DNA of 64,000 bases from Beroe forskalii. Lineage: Eukaryota; Ctenophora; Nuda; Beroida; Beroidae. Position 1 is the stretch's first letter. Every line of letters begins with the position of its first letter. Positions 13,139 to 25,300 of the stretch are shown here, in pieces. A program made the translations under genes and the position numbers. The notes beneath the pieces were generated by a model. The model had not been told where the DNA came from, did no database searches, and saw only the letters and a list, made by a program, of their open reading frames with translations. Location: positions 1,022,953-1,086,952 of the forward strand of contig WFMF01000012.1 in NCBI GenBank assembly GCA_011033025.1. The letters are read 5' to 3'.

Positions 13139-14038
13139 CAGTGCTAGAGCATAAAAATGAGTTAAATGTGTGTTAATGAAAGAAATAGGTATATTCTATA
13201 ATCTATTTGAGAGCCATTTATCATGTTATCTTATGATATTCACTGTCTGTGCAAGAATGCTAGATGAATACAGCTAGCAAAATTCTAGCTAGGATTCTAC
13301 TGTAGGGAAAACAAACAATATCAATGACAATGCAATGAATAATGATATGGAGGTATTATCATTTGCCACCATTGTCAACAATGGCGATACATTGCCCTTT
13401 ATTTTCAACAACACCAACAATGATTTCCGTAGCTAAGAAAAGGGGGGGGGGGGTAAAGATACAAAGATTTTGGGCCAGTAGGTAGAGGGTTGGCCCAATT
13501 TCAATGATTCTGGGGGGACTTGAACAGAAGGGAATTTCGAAATTTGAGATAAAATTTTTTTGCAGACCCTCTGGCTTTTGGGGGCTACATCCTCAGACCC
13601 CACTCTCCCAGGATCTCAGGATGAAGCTTTGTGATTTCAGTGTCGACAATTTTCAACATGAAGAATTTCCATTTAGGTTTAGGTACCTATTTAATCTTTT
13701 CATCATATACTACCAGCTCTTTTTGATCATTTTTATTGTTCAAGACCCTAAAACAACCAAAAATTTAATGACTTTATGGGAATCAGAATAAAACAAAAGT
13801 TCAGAATAAAACAAAAGTTTATTTCGCATTTCTTTATACACGCCTAAGTACTGAATATATACAAAATATGATAAAAATTCTGGTTTCAGGGTAATATTTA
13901 AATCAATATGAGATTAGAATATTCTAATAGAGGGATTCTGGCTTCAGGGTGATAGGGAAACTCTAACATTAGAGCATAGAGAGTCCTTTTCTTTTCAGGT
14001 AGCCAAAGCCCCACCCTAGGATGCAGGGTATTTTTCAT
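13139..14038. other. Spacer upstream of the DYNC2I1-like gene
   Basis: Presumed promoter region. It contains a run of twelve G residues at about 13443 and a copy of the dispersed cttttgggggctac/cagacccc motif near 13570. No gene is seen. Confidence 0.5.
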
Positions 14039-15171
14039 TCAGGCCCACTTTTTTTGGTACAGGCCCACATTTTGGCAGAAAACTTGATCACAAAAAGGAC
14101 TATCTGAGACACAGAGGCCTATTTGAGATAATACAAGCCAATTTGAGACAGCACTGGCCAATTTTCGACAGTGCATGAACATTACACTCAGTTTTTTTTA
14201 TAAGAAACTTATTGAAATCCTAGGCTACAAGTTTCTTATTTTTTCACGATTTTGAGCCTAAAAGTTTCTTAATCGGTTTCTTAATTCTACATACCGACAT
14301 ACCGTACGAAAAATGTCTACGAAATTTCCAACATAGGAACCTACTGTGTAGACTGTAGTTGAGGATTAGAATCGAACCTTCTGATATTTTCAGTTAAATT
14401 ATACACTTTTAAGCATGTACCTATCTTAAAAGATTTGTGCAGCTGTATACAATAATGTTCAGGGATCTTCATCAAATGTTCTTCCAAAAAATTTTGAAAT
14501 TTTGAAATTTAGATAATATCTAAATCATATAATGCTTGGAACTTTTGGAAATAGATATGGAACTGTAATAGTGTCCTGTCGCAACAACAATTTCTAAATT
14601 TCTGTTTTGTGCTTTAGTATCTGGCATGTTACTTTAAACCGAAAAATCATGAAAGATTCATTTTCTAAATTTCTATTCTATATTATGATCAATTATCACA
14701 TATCCAGTGTAATACTGTAATAGAAGTTCAATAGAAGTACTAGATTAGTTTCGTAATGTTCACAATCAAAAAATGGGGGTCTGGGGGCGCAGCCCCATAA
14801 ATAAACGATATCATGTTAAAAGAATTTCAGTTGCAATAAGTTTTATACACAAATTTCAAAATTCTAGGCTAAGTTTCTTAATTTCTTAATTGTAAATCAG
14901 TGAAGTTTCTTAATTTTTCCGAAATTCTAGGCTAAGTTTCTTAAATTTTCGGAAATCCTAGGCTAAGTTTCTTATAGACAGTTTCTTATAAAAAAAAACT
15001 GAGTGTAATTGATACATCACAGGCCCATCTGAAACAATTCATGCCCATTGGATATACCCCAGCCTCATCTGGGATATAAAAAGCTCCAAATGATACCACA
15101 CAGACTTGTTTGAGACAAAGCAGGTTCAGTTGCAACATTACAGGCCAATCTTGGACAGTACAGGCCCTAAA
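14039..15171. repeat. Degenerate 20-bp tandem array interrupted by a transposon-like insert
   Basis: Units of 20 bp built on caggcccatttgagacagta repeat on both sides of an inserted element: about seven units at 14039-14180 and about eight at 15010-15171. The period stays at 20 bp although individual units differ at several positions, so this is an old array. The insert at 14181-15009 divides it. Confidence 0.75.
14181..15009. mobile_element. 829-bp non-autonomous element with terminal inverted repeats
   Basis: The left end reads attacactcagttttttttA then taagaaact, and the right end is its reverse complement (agtttcttat, a run of A, then ctgagtgtaat), giving inverted termini of about 29 bp. 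Inside, the phrase aatcctaggctaagtttctta recurs several times towards the right end. No transposase is encoded, so it would be a MITE-like or foldback element. Target-site duplication cannot be stated with certainty because the flanks are themselves repeats. Confidence 0.7.
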
Positions 15172-15443
15172 TTTCATAAAGTAAACACAGTTGACTTGAT
15201 CTTAACATGATCTTGTTTGGACCAGATGGAACTTTAGATTCCCTACACTGGATGAAGACTTAATTCCCTTGATGAACTTGGAGCTTCTAAAACTGACACA
15301 CTTAATCATGGTGTTGGGGAAGCGTTGGGTGCCGGTCAAATGCATTCACCCCACAACACTGTTGCAAGTCCGTGTGCAACAATGTTAGCTTTAATTACAC
15401 CATATCATTTTTGGTGTCTTGTTGAGCTTTATTTGGATCTGTG

Positions 15444-16481
15444 TAGGGGCCATCCATAAAGGTCATCCACAAAATTTTGGCTATTTCAGACCCCTCCCTC
15501 CCCCCTTGTCCGCAAACGTCCACAACCTGAAACACCCCCCCCTCCAGACGTCCGCATTTCCATCGAAAATCTTTTGTGTTATCATTTTTATGCCCTTTTT
15601 CTCAAATATAGTGTCTCATGCTTTATTTGGATCTGCCTAGCTCTCTGATGAAGGCATTTTTTCATGAATCCCATCAAAGACTATGGTTGGAGTTGTTGGA
15701 GAGTTCTGTGGCTTGACTACAATGATGACTGTATTTGTTCTACAAAGAAGATGGTGACAAAATCAACTTTATTATTTGACTCAATGTCGAAAATCTAAGT
15801 CAAAATTCTAAAAAATCGAATATTTTCAAGTGAAAAACCACTCAAATCGACCATAAATGTGGACGTCCGCATTTGGCCAAGAGAGTCGTCACATATTACA
15901 CCATCACTTTTTTGCCCATTTTCAACCCCCCCCCCCTGTCTGTCATCATTTGTCATCATTGGCTGACCCCCTCCCCCATGCTGACATCAGCATTGACCAA
16001 ACCCCCCTCCTTTTTCAAAACAAATTTTGACAATTTTGAATCAAAACAACAGACATGAAATATCAACCATGTATGTGCGGTGTGATTCATATTAGCATAT
16101 TGTTAAATACATTGAAAATAAACAAGATTTGGTTCTAACTGTTATAGACGACCATCATTTAATCATGAAAAAACCTGTCACGTGCCCAGTTAGTTTGGAA
16201 ATATAGATATAATTTTGCAGAAATGAAATGTGTACTCCAAAACAAAATATTGTGAACGAAAAAGTTTAGAAATTGTATCCTGAGGACTTGAAAAATTCAA
16301 AATTTTTGCTGACGTCAGCAGACCTCAAACCCCCTCCCTCCCCCCTGTCATCATCTGTCAGCATTTGGAAACCCCCTCCCCCCGTCGAGTGATGACGTAA
16401 TATGTGATGGCTCCCCAAACGGATGTCCGCATTTGGCCAAACACCCCCCTCTTTGCAGACATCATTAGTGGATGGCCCCTA
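15444..16481. mobile_element. Candidate element bounded by aggggccatcca inverted ends
   Basis: The left end aggggccatccataaagg and the right end agtggatggcccct are inverted copies. The interior is rich in C-tract blocks (cccccctgtc, catcatctgtcagcattt) that recur at about 15490, 15930 and 16330. It also contains a roughly 100-bp segment (about 15620-15745) that is duplicated just outside the right end (about 16485-16600), so the structure is composite. No transposase is visible. Confidence 0.5.
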
Positions 16482-17399
16482 GGCTGTAGCTCTCTGATGA
16501 AGGCATTTCTTTTAAGGATCCCACGAAAGACTACAGTTCTGTGGCTTGGCTTTAACAAAGATGATTGTATATGTTCAACAAATAAGATGATATATACAAC
16601 ACTAACTTTTAGAAGTGATCAATCATTTTAGTGAAGCACAAAAATGTCAAATATAAAATCAAACCCATGCACTTAACCCTGCTATCAGTTAACTATCAGT
16701 TTCAAGAAAAAACATATCTCATAGTGTGACAAAACATTCTGAGATTACTGATTAAGATGGTATGACCTATGTTGGTATGGTTGAAGTGATAAATTATCAT
16801 TGATACAGTGAAACACAATTCACAAAACGATATACACATTTTGTATACCACCAATCAAATGACAGTTTCAAAATTGAATATTTCTTCTTCAGGATCTCCA
16901 CATAGTTTAATACAAGATTCTGAGATTACGATTGTGGAAACCAAGGATAGGAGTTATGAGGTGAAACAAAATTCAAATTAAATCGAAAATCTAGATACCT
17001 AGTGAAAATCAATGATATGAGGTGAAACAACTCAATGAAATGGAAATTTGATCCATGGTGGACGGTGGTATGATAATGTGGAAACCATTCATAAGGATGT
17101 AAAAAGCATCATGCAGCAGTCCTTAATCAAATTGAACTTGAGGATGGTGCTATCCACTGACCAGAGTCTGCTTTTCACTCCTGGTTAGAATTTAGATGAA
17201 AAAGGCGGATTTTTAAAAACAAGAAGTAATGCTTCATACTCGAAACATATCTCGAAACTGGCTGTTAAATTTGTGGTGTAAAAAGTTTGGATTTAAAAAT
17301 TCATTTTCGCTGCAATATTGGTGTTTCACTATATATTATTTATCATGGTAGAAACCATGGCCTTTGAATAATCAAATTCAACACATTGACTGAGCGAAT

Positions 17400-17984
17400 C
17401 GTAGGATGTTACCCTCTTGCGCGCGCGGCGCAACGTTCCACATTTGGATGTCACTTTGCGCTTTGTCCAACAACTTCCTAAGCCCGCATAGGTGTGTGTA
17501 CGCGCCGCGCGCTTCCCTACGGGACCCCCTGTGCTGGGGAAGCGCGCCGCGCGAGCCACGCACAGGGATATACGTGTTTAGCAATCCAACAACAAGTCAG
17601 AAAAAAGGGACGGACGTGACATCGCCCGTCGACTGAGCGAATTAAAAATTTTTTGATGGATTTCTCCCAATCCCTGAATCCCGTCCCTTTGACGCCACAC
17701 TCAAAAATTAAGATAGGGTTGTAGGATGTTACCCTACCCTCCGCCGCGCACGCAACGTTTTCCGCGTTGCAACACGACCCTCCAAACCTCCGAGTGTTGC
17801 GCGCAGGGATGGGAGAAATCCATCAAAGATAGGGTCGTGTTGTTCATCTGACAAAATCACAGATGCTTATTTCCCCTTAACCAGGGGAGTCGCTAAACGG
17901 TGTGCGCGTTTGCCAGACGTTGCTTGCTAAACGCTTCCCTACGGAATACTGAATAGGAACACTTTGACGAATCATTCCTGGTAT
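17400..17984. repeat. CpG-rich inverted repeat block
   Basis: In an otherwise AT-rich setting, this block has several GC-rich hairpins, e.g. gcgccgcgcgcttccc pairing with ggggaagcgcgccgcgcg at about 17500-17556. The phrase cctaagcccgcataggtgtg at 17477 and the following agggatatacgtgtttagcaa recur at 18238-18300, on the far side of the MITE-like element. No coding region is supported. Confidence 0.6.
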
Positions 17985-18225
17985 GTCTCCCATATAAACG
18001 GCTCTGAGTGACGTCACAGATCTAAACGTCAATTTTTCTGTATCCTAAACCTAACCATTGCCCTAACCAAAACCCTAACCTTAAACCTTATCCTAAACCT
18101 AACAAATCCTGACCCTATCCGCAGAACCCTAACCTTACTGCTTAAAGCGCTAGATGCGCTTAATTATATTTTTCTGAGTGACGTCATTGTCATAGATAAT
18201 GAAGGCTCCCGTTTATATGGGAGAC
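17985..18225. mobile_element. 241-bp MITE-like element with telomere-like core (copy 1)
   Basis: The ends are gtctcccatataaacgg and its near reverse complement ccgtttatatgggagac. Inside each end lies ctgagtgacgtca in direct orientation. The centre is a degenerate string of cctaaccctaac units, resembling the animal telomere repeat. A second copy with the same ends and core is at 63141-63454. It has no coding capacity. Confidence 0.8.
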
Positions 18226-18817
18226 TGAACTCATTCCTAAAGCCCGCATAGGTGTGTGTACGCGCCGCGCGAGCCACACAGGGATATACGTGTTTAGCAA
18301 GACGAATCACGCCGAGCAACGCGAACAGGCGTCCGGGTAATGGTATAACTATACGTGTTCAGCAATCTTCTGACAATTCTTATTCATATATGAATAAGAA
18401 TTGTAAAATGATGAATGGTTGTGTGTAACTTCTAAGAAAAAGAACAAATTCCATGGTTAGAATCATCAAAATTAAAACAAATTTATGATCAGTAACAACG
18501 AACAAACACTCACTCAAACACGTTTGAGAACACCATTAAAAAGTACCCAACGGTGTTGTAATTTTAAATGTAATACAATGCGTCTCTAACTCTAAGTCAG
18601 AAAGTCGAGATACCACGCAGCTACACGCGGACAGCCTTAAAGTAAAATTTAAAATCTGAATGTGAAAAAAGCATATCTACTTAACAACAATGGGTATGCT
18701 AAATTGCTAATCATGAAAATTAAGAAAGAATGGAAACCAATTACCCTATCAATATCATCATCAGTTAAGTTGAAAAATTGGATAGAATTAGATGTACAAC
18801 TACATTTAGATTTAGAA

Positions 18818-21800
18818 TCATCTAGAATGTGTCATATCATTATCATTGTCCGATTCGTCTAAAGTTAAATTGCTCATGACTATCGTCTCATCTTGGAGAT
18901 TCTTAGTCTTGTAGTCGTCCAGTGACTTTTGTACTTGTCTACAGATCAATGACATCAGGATGGAAGCAAAGATCTGTATCCCAGCCCACATGAAGTAGAG
19001 AACCAACTGAGGAAGGAGAATTAATTCATTTAACTTTAAGAACTCTTGTAAGTCATAGTATTAGTAAGATAGTAGATATATGTACTCAAGATACTGATGG
19101 AATTCTGATAATTTGATACTCGAATTGAAAGAAATGAAAAATCAAAAAGTACCGCTGCTACTGATAGTGATAAATCAACTTACATCTCTGTGTGAAACTT
19201 TAGTAAGGATTATAGTGAGGAGATTCCCAAAAGCGTTAGTCAACAGGAAGAAGGACTGACACACTGACTTCATTGACGCTGGTGCCTGCAAGGGGTTCCG
19301 GGTTTCAACAGTCAAATTCAAGTTCAACAAGGTCAAGGGTTCACAGGAGTGGAGAACCATTAGATCTACCTTTCAATTTCATGTCCAAATGACCTTGGCC
19401 TTCATTGGAGTTGGACATGGCCGATCCAATAGACGAGTTCACAACTCTCTTAGATACTTTCCAGGCTAAAAAAGTTCGATAAATTTAAAATTGACACGGC
19501 CACCGTGTGGAAAATTAAAATACGCTGCTTCAATTTTCACCGAATTAAAAAAACATTGAGCTATTGAAAATTAAAAGTAACTCTTCGACAGTCACTAACG
19601 TAAGTGTAAGCGAACTCGAGGCCGGTGATGGAGCACAGGATTTCAGCGCAAGTGATGACGAGTATCTGGGGCAGAGTGGCGAGGATGTGGACTTGTTCAC
19701 TCCTCTCTAACGTGTCCAGGGTTCTCTGATCAGTGGGGTGCGCGGCGTTCCAGGCAACTACTCTACCCTGACAAATGTAAATGGTAAAGATATATGAAGA
19801 TAGGGATCCACTTCAAGTTGAAACTTACCATTTAACATCACAAATTGGAGACTGCCTCAGCTTAATCTATGCATCAGCATGTGCCATCAAGGAAAGTCTG
19901 AAACATCCAGAAAAAAGCCAGTGTCCGTTTTTTCGGTGCCCTTTTTTGATTTCCAGACTGGTTATTGGACAAAAGGGACAAATCGATTCAGTATTGTAAA
20001 CAGCAATGCCCTAAAATTGAAAGAAAATTTGGAAAGATTACAGTCACGGCCTTTATTTTCACGTTAAAGTCCTGAGCGTGAAAGGATAGTTTCGTGATAC
20101 AGATAACCCATGACATGTTACGAACCTCCATAGCAAGTTCCACAAATCCGCAGATGATAAAAGCAACGGCGATCAGGACCATTCCGGATATCAGTCTAAA
20201 TGTAGCCCTGCAAAGATACCTCCATTGAATTGCATTTAAATCTCATCAGAAATCTAGGATTGAATTCCTAAAAAATCCCAGCAATAGACGCTCCCTTTCG
20301 CCTCCATTACTCCATTTCGTACAGTGCGTTATGACACCAAGGGCAACACCACAACTCCACAGGGTATTTGACCACTAACCCGGTAGGAAGTCCTATCTTC
20401 TTGAAGAGAGGGTACACCACCGCATCAAAGAATGGGATGAGGCAGAGGACCAGGAGCGGGTTAACCACCTGCATCTGGTCGGGTTTTATCTCGATATCAC
20501 CCTGGATAAGAGGAGTCACTAGTCAAGTTAACGTTAGTTAGTTAGCTGAATCTAGTTAGTTGAAACTAAGCGTTTTTCCACTTAGTGTCTCCGGACATTG
20601 AAGAAACCGCAAAAAGCAGCCAATGTCAACAAATAAATCAACGTCAGCACGGATAAGCGCTGAGAGTGAATGAAACTTACAATTTTTCCATTCATACGGT
20701 TAGCTTGAACCACCCAACGACTGCCTTGCTGATCGTATATCGCCCAGAAGAAGGGGAGTGGAATAAACACAGCTAACACCCTCCAGAGCTGCCGTACTTC
20801 ATCCACTTTATTCTTCCCAAAATCTTTTATTTAATAAAATGTATACAAAATGCATAATGTATGCAAAATAATAATGATTGAATAAAAAAGTTGCAAATTA
20901 AGAAATATTAATTGTAGCAGTTGTTAGGAGGATACACAAAAAAACTGCTACAGAGTCTTAGCATGAAACATAAAAAACAGGAAAAGTGTGATGGGAATTT
21001 AAGTGGCTTACGCCAAAATCTTTCAGCTGGGTTTCTTTATTCAAAGCCATTGCCTGAAATTGTAAGGTGAAGGACGCATTGCAATTAAAACCAGTTTCGG
21101 TGACCAATTTACACTTGGGCCTCAAACCGTTTGAAAGGATGAGAAAGGCAAGCTTCGGACTTGCATGGGAAGGAGTAAAACTGGGAAAAGGAGGGGAAGA
21201 TTCGCAATTTAAAGAGAATCTGAAAAGCGATCAGCGATTAGCCATCCGATCCTCCACACTTGCCCAAGTGACCCGGGTGACATCTATGATAGGGTTGCCC
21301 ATGGGAGGTACCTTGACATACCACGAACTGGCAGACACAAAGGCAATGACAGCTAGAACCATGAATAGAGCGGGAACACCGAATGCCAGGGGAAAACACG
21401 TCGTCTCCCCCATGCAACTCATGCCTGCAGAAGGGGGGAGTTAGAGATACTCGGAGAGGACTGCTACTGTCGTCAAAAGTGTGCTCAACAACACTCACAC
21501 GAAACATAAACAGTGTAGGTACATAGAATAGTTGAATACATTGAATGATTAATTTCGATTGTGTCAAAGTGGTAAAATCTCAGATGTTTGACTTTCATTG
21601 ATACCGTGTTCATTTTCTGAATCATAACATGCTCACTTCTCAGTTCAGGAGTTAGGAAGGTTGCTGCCATGGCACCGGAGTTAATGGAGAAGTAGAACAT
21701 GGAAAAGTACCGTTGCAACCGGGCTGACTGAAGAATGAAGAGGTGATATCATTATCAATAATCACGAGAAAAACGAGTGATTCAGTTTGAATCTGAAAGG

Positions 21801-24271
21801 AAAGCATATAAACCCATGATTAGCAACTGATGTCTGATGGAAGATGCAACGCCTACATACCTTGCTTAGACTTATCATATTGAAGATATGCTGTAACCTT
21901 CATAATTAGCGTATATTAATTAGTTAATTAATTGACGACATACCGTAACCTGTTCATACCTCTGATTTAAGGAACTGGTCTCCCCCGAAGCTAGACACGC
22001 AAGGCTTGATACCCCCCGTTCCCAGAGCAATGAGATGCAGTCCCAGGAGGGGTCCCCACACCATGGGCTGGTAGCTCGTCACTCCGCTCTCAGTAGACAC
22101 ACTGGCAGGAAACCAGGCTCCAATGGAGGTGAGAGCCATCACCGCGTTACCACACAGGTACACCAGAGAGAGGATCAGTATCGTCCTGAGAGGGTGGGAG
22201 AGGGTTTACCACACAGGTAAACCAGAGAGAGGATCAGTATCGTCCTGTGAGGGAGGGAGAGGGGTTGTGCTACACAGGTACACCACCAGAGAGGATCAGT
22301 ATCGTCCTGAGAGGGTGGGAGAGGGGTTACCACACAGGTACACCAGAGAGAGGATCAGTATCGTCCTGAGAGGGTGGGAGAGGGGTTAACACACAGGTAC
22401 ACCAGAGAGAGAGGATCAGTATCGTCCTGTGGAGGGAGGGAGAGGGGTTACCACACAGGTACACCAGAGAGAGAGGATCAGTATCGTCCTGAGAGGGTGG
22501 GAGAGGGGTTACCACACAGGTACACCGGAGAGAGGATCAGTATCGTCCTGAGAGAGTGGGAGAGGGGTTACCACACAGGTAAACCAGAGAGAGGATCAGT
22601 ATCGTCCTGAGAGGGCGGGAGAGGGATTACCACACAGGTACACCAGAGAGAGGATCATTATCGTCCTGAGAGAGTTGGAGAGGGGTTACCACACAGGTAC
22701 ACCAGAGAGAGGATCAGTATCATCCTGAGAGAGTGGGAGAGGGGTTACCACACAGGTACACCAGAGAGAGGATCAGTATCGTCCTGAGAGGGTGGGAGAG
22801 GGGTTACCACACAGGTAAACCAGAGAGAGGATCAGTATCGTCCTGAGAGAGTTGGAGAGGGGTTACCACACATGTACACCAGAGAGAGGATCAGTATCGT
22901 CCTGAGAGGGTGAGAGAGGGGTTACCACACAGGTACACCAGAGAGAGGATCAGTATCGTCCTGAGAGGGTGGGAGAGGGGTTACCACACAGGTACACCAG
23001 AGAGAGGATCAGTATCGTCCTGAGAGGGTGAGAGAGGGGTTACCACACAGGTACACCACAGAGAGGATCAGTATCGTCCTGAGAGGACGAGGGGTTCAAA
23101 TCACAGCAAATTGGAAGGAATACAACCTCTCGGAAACACATCGAACTTAAAATATCGCAAGATTGAACAATGGACACAGTACTTCCAGAAGAAATTGAAA
23201 TACAAAGGACTAAAAGAAGCAACAATAACTCACAGAAACTTGCCGATGCAGACGTCAGCAATGAGGGCTCCCAGGAGAGGGGTGGTGTAGCAGAGGGCAA
23301 TGAACTCGTGATACCACGTGGTAGCCTCGTCTGTGCTCATCATCAGCTTCTCAGTGAGGTAGATCATGAGGACAGCTGACAACATTCAGAGGAATGAGAG
23401 GGGGAGTGAGCTGACAATCAGAGGAGTAATTAATTAATTAGAGTAAGGAGTAAGGTAACAACACTAGGAATTAGAGGAGGGAATAAGCTGACCACATTTA
23501 GAGGAATGAGAGGGGGAGTGAGCTGACAAGGTGGGAAAGTCGATTTGTAACAAAGTGCAATTATACGTAGTGTGATAGTGAATGGAAAGATTCTTTGAAT
23601 GAAATACTTGGTTACTCAAAGAAGGTGTATTTGAAGACCTGGATTACTCAGTTCTCATGCCGTAGTAGGAGAATCTTTCACAGAACTCATTTGAAATAAT
23701 GAAGGGTATTGATATTGGGTAGCCCAGCACCTGAGGAAAAAGGTTTTATTAATTTTACCTCCTTCAAATGATCAGTGAAAGGTGATTCAAATTTTTTAGA
23801 TGCGGTTTCCGTTATCCACACCCATCAACCTTAAATAATAGTCAAGTGACTCACCCTGTAGATTGATTGCTTCTTTACAGTTATTTCTTCATTAATGTCA
23901 TCTTCAACTCGGGAAACAGCTGAAAATATCACTTATTTGAGGCAATTAATCACAATTTACTTGCATTGTAGCAAAGATAGTCAATATTTTCTCATCAGAC
24001 CTCAGACACTTCATCGATATCAGCCGCATTCAAAATACCCCTGAGACCCTAACCCGGTGAGTCCTGCATCGCAATATTCTAACATTGAGAGGATGCTAGA
24101 TTTCTAGATAAGATATGATGATACGATGAAAATATTACCGTTTTCGTTTTCAAAGTCAGCTCCATTGTTCAGGTAGTCCTGATCAATAAGTCCCCCGCTG
24201 TTGCTGTCTTCATAGGCGTTATTAAACTCTGGCATCTTCTCGTCACATAACTTGGTGTAGTTATGAGACAT
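18818..24271 (-). CDS. Proton-coupled oligopeptide transporter, SLC15/PTR2 family, 14 exons
   Basis: Major-facilitator peptide/proton symporter of the plasma membrane, close to SLC15A1/A2 by sequence. Exons (high to low): 24271-24139, 23919-23855, 23730-23652, 23375-23234, 22185-21960, 21727-21637, 21424 to about 21235, 21053-21012, 20812-20681, 20501-20380, 20207-20126, 19767-19600, 19285-19184, 19006-18818. Phases agree at nearly all joins; the end of exon 7 is unresolved, and exon 3 ends at a CT instead of a GT donor. Key motifs are the ExxER proton motif in FIISNEFCERFSYYG (exon 3), IALGTGGIKPCVSSFGGDQF (exon 5), FYFSINSGA (exon 6), FWAIYDQQGSRW (exon 9) and GLEFAY (exon 12). The total is about 585 residues. 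The large extracellular loop of vertebrate PEPT1/2 between helices 9 and 10 is absent: exon 11 joins exon 12 after only a few residues. Confidence 0.9.
22190..23085. repeat. Intronic minisatellite of about 60 bp copied from an exon boundary
   Basis: About fifteen tandem units of 57-62 bp (gaggggttaccacacaggta, then caccagagagaggatcagta, then tcgtcctgagagggtgggag) lie in intron 4 of the SLC15 gene. The last part of each unit is the first 35 or so coding bases of exon 5 and its splice acceptor (read on the minus strand: ctctcag then gacgatactgatcc...tgtgtggtaac). The exon itself is thus the end unit of the array. Confidence 0.9.
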
Positions 24272-25177
24272 CAAAATATGGGGGACATGATTTCAACATT
24301 GTTACATCAGACGTACACTGAAAGAGGAACACACTTGTAATTGACAGGTACAATAAATTGTTAATATGATAGCTTCAAATGCATATGATTGAGCTAAGAA
24401 TCTAATAAAGCTTAGAATCTAATAAAGTCAAAGTTTTCAATTTTGTTTCCTTATCGGCGAGCGGACAACCCCTTCCCCCACGGACATACCCCACAAAACC
24501 TGGGTTAGGTCCGTGTTAGGGTTAGGGGGTTTTGTCCGGGGGAAGGGGGGGAGTTGTCCTGTCCGTGGGGAGGGGGTTTGTCAGGAAATCTTCTCATCAA
24601 CACATATCCATCTCCCTTATCCCACTCCACCCAAATGTTCCACTCTTTTTTATCCTCGATAATCTCAAGGTACCTCTTCACGATTGGTACCCTCTGCTCA
24701 CCCGGTGCCCCGGTAGACCATTGACTCATTGATCAACCGTAAGAGATCCAGACAGATCTCAATTCATGAACAGTTACAATAGGGATCAAACTAGAGGCCA
24801 TTTGGATTACGATTACGCAGAAAATTAGCACGAGTTTTACTTTTGTACAATAAAACAGCAGTACAGTGTCAAGATTTATATTGAGGAGTCAAGATTCATA
24901 TTCACAGTTCAAGGGAAACAAGTCAAAGAAGATCAGGCTGAAAATAAAATGATATTTGAATGCTCAGACTGTCGAAACACAAGAGAGTAAAACTTACTGA
25001 CAAAATTTAAAAAGATGCGTAACTTAACCGAGGAACTGGTATTAAAACTTAATATGGTATTAGAACAGCTAAACACTTATACGTAGCTTATTCGCTAATT
25101 ATGAAGCTGTGTGCAGCAATGTCGAAGCTTCGAAGAGTACATCGCGTAGCTCAGCTGTACAATGTACAATATACATA

Positions 25178-25300
25178 CTAAACAGCGTATAAATACGCTG
25201 TTTAGTACCACCCACTGCAGAGGAAGTGGGAAGTTTAACTCATTGAATTGTGTTAATTTACACAGTTGAATAAGTTAAACCACCCACTTCCTCTGCAGTG
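25178..25300. repeat. Two adjacent hairpins
   Basis: The first is a perfect 14-bp stem (actaaacagcgtat and its complement, 25178-25206). The second has 41-base arms, 25213-25253 and 25260-25300, beginning cactgcagaggaagtggg, with only a few mismatches and a 6-base loop. No coding sequence is present. Confidence 0.85.

Noticed and set aside
18050..18150. Telomere
   Set aside because: The cctaaccc units are degenerate, short and enclosed by element ends that recur at 63 kb, so this is an interstitial, element-borne stretch.
22327..22610. Frames inside the 60-bp array
   Set aside because: Repeat-derived; only the terminal copy at 21960-22185 is a real exon.
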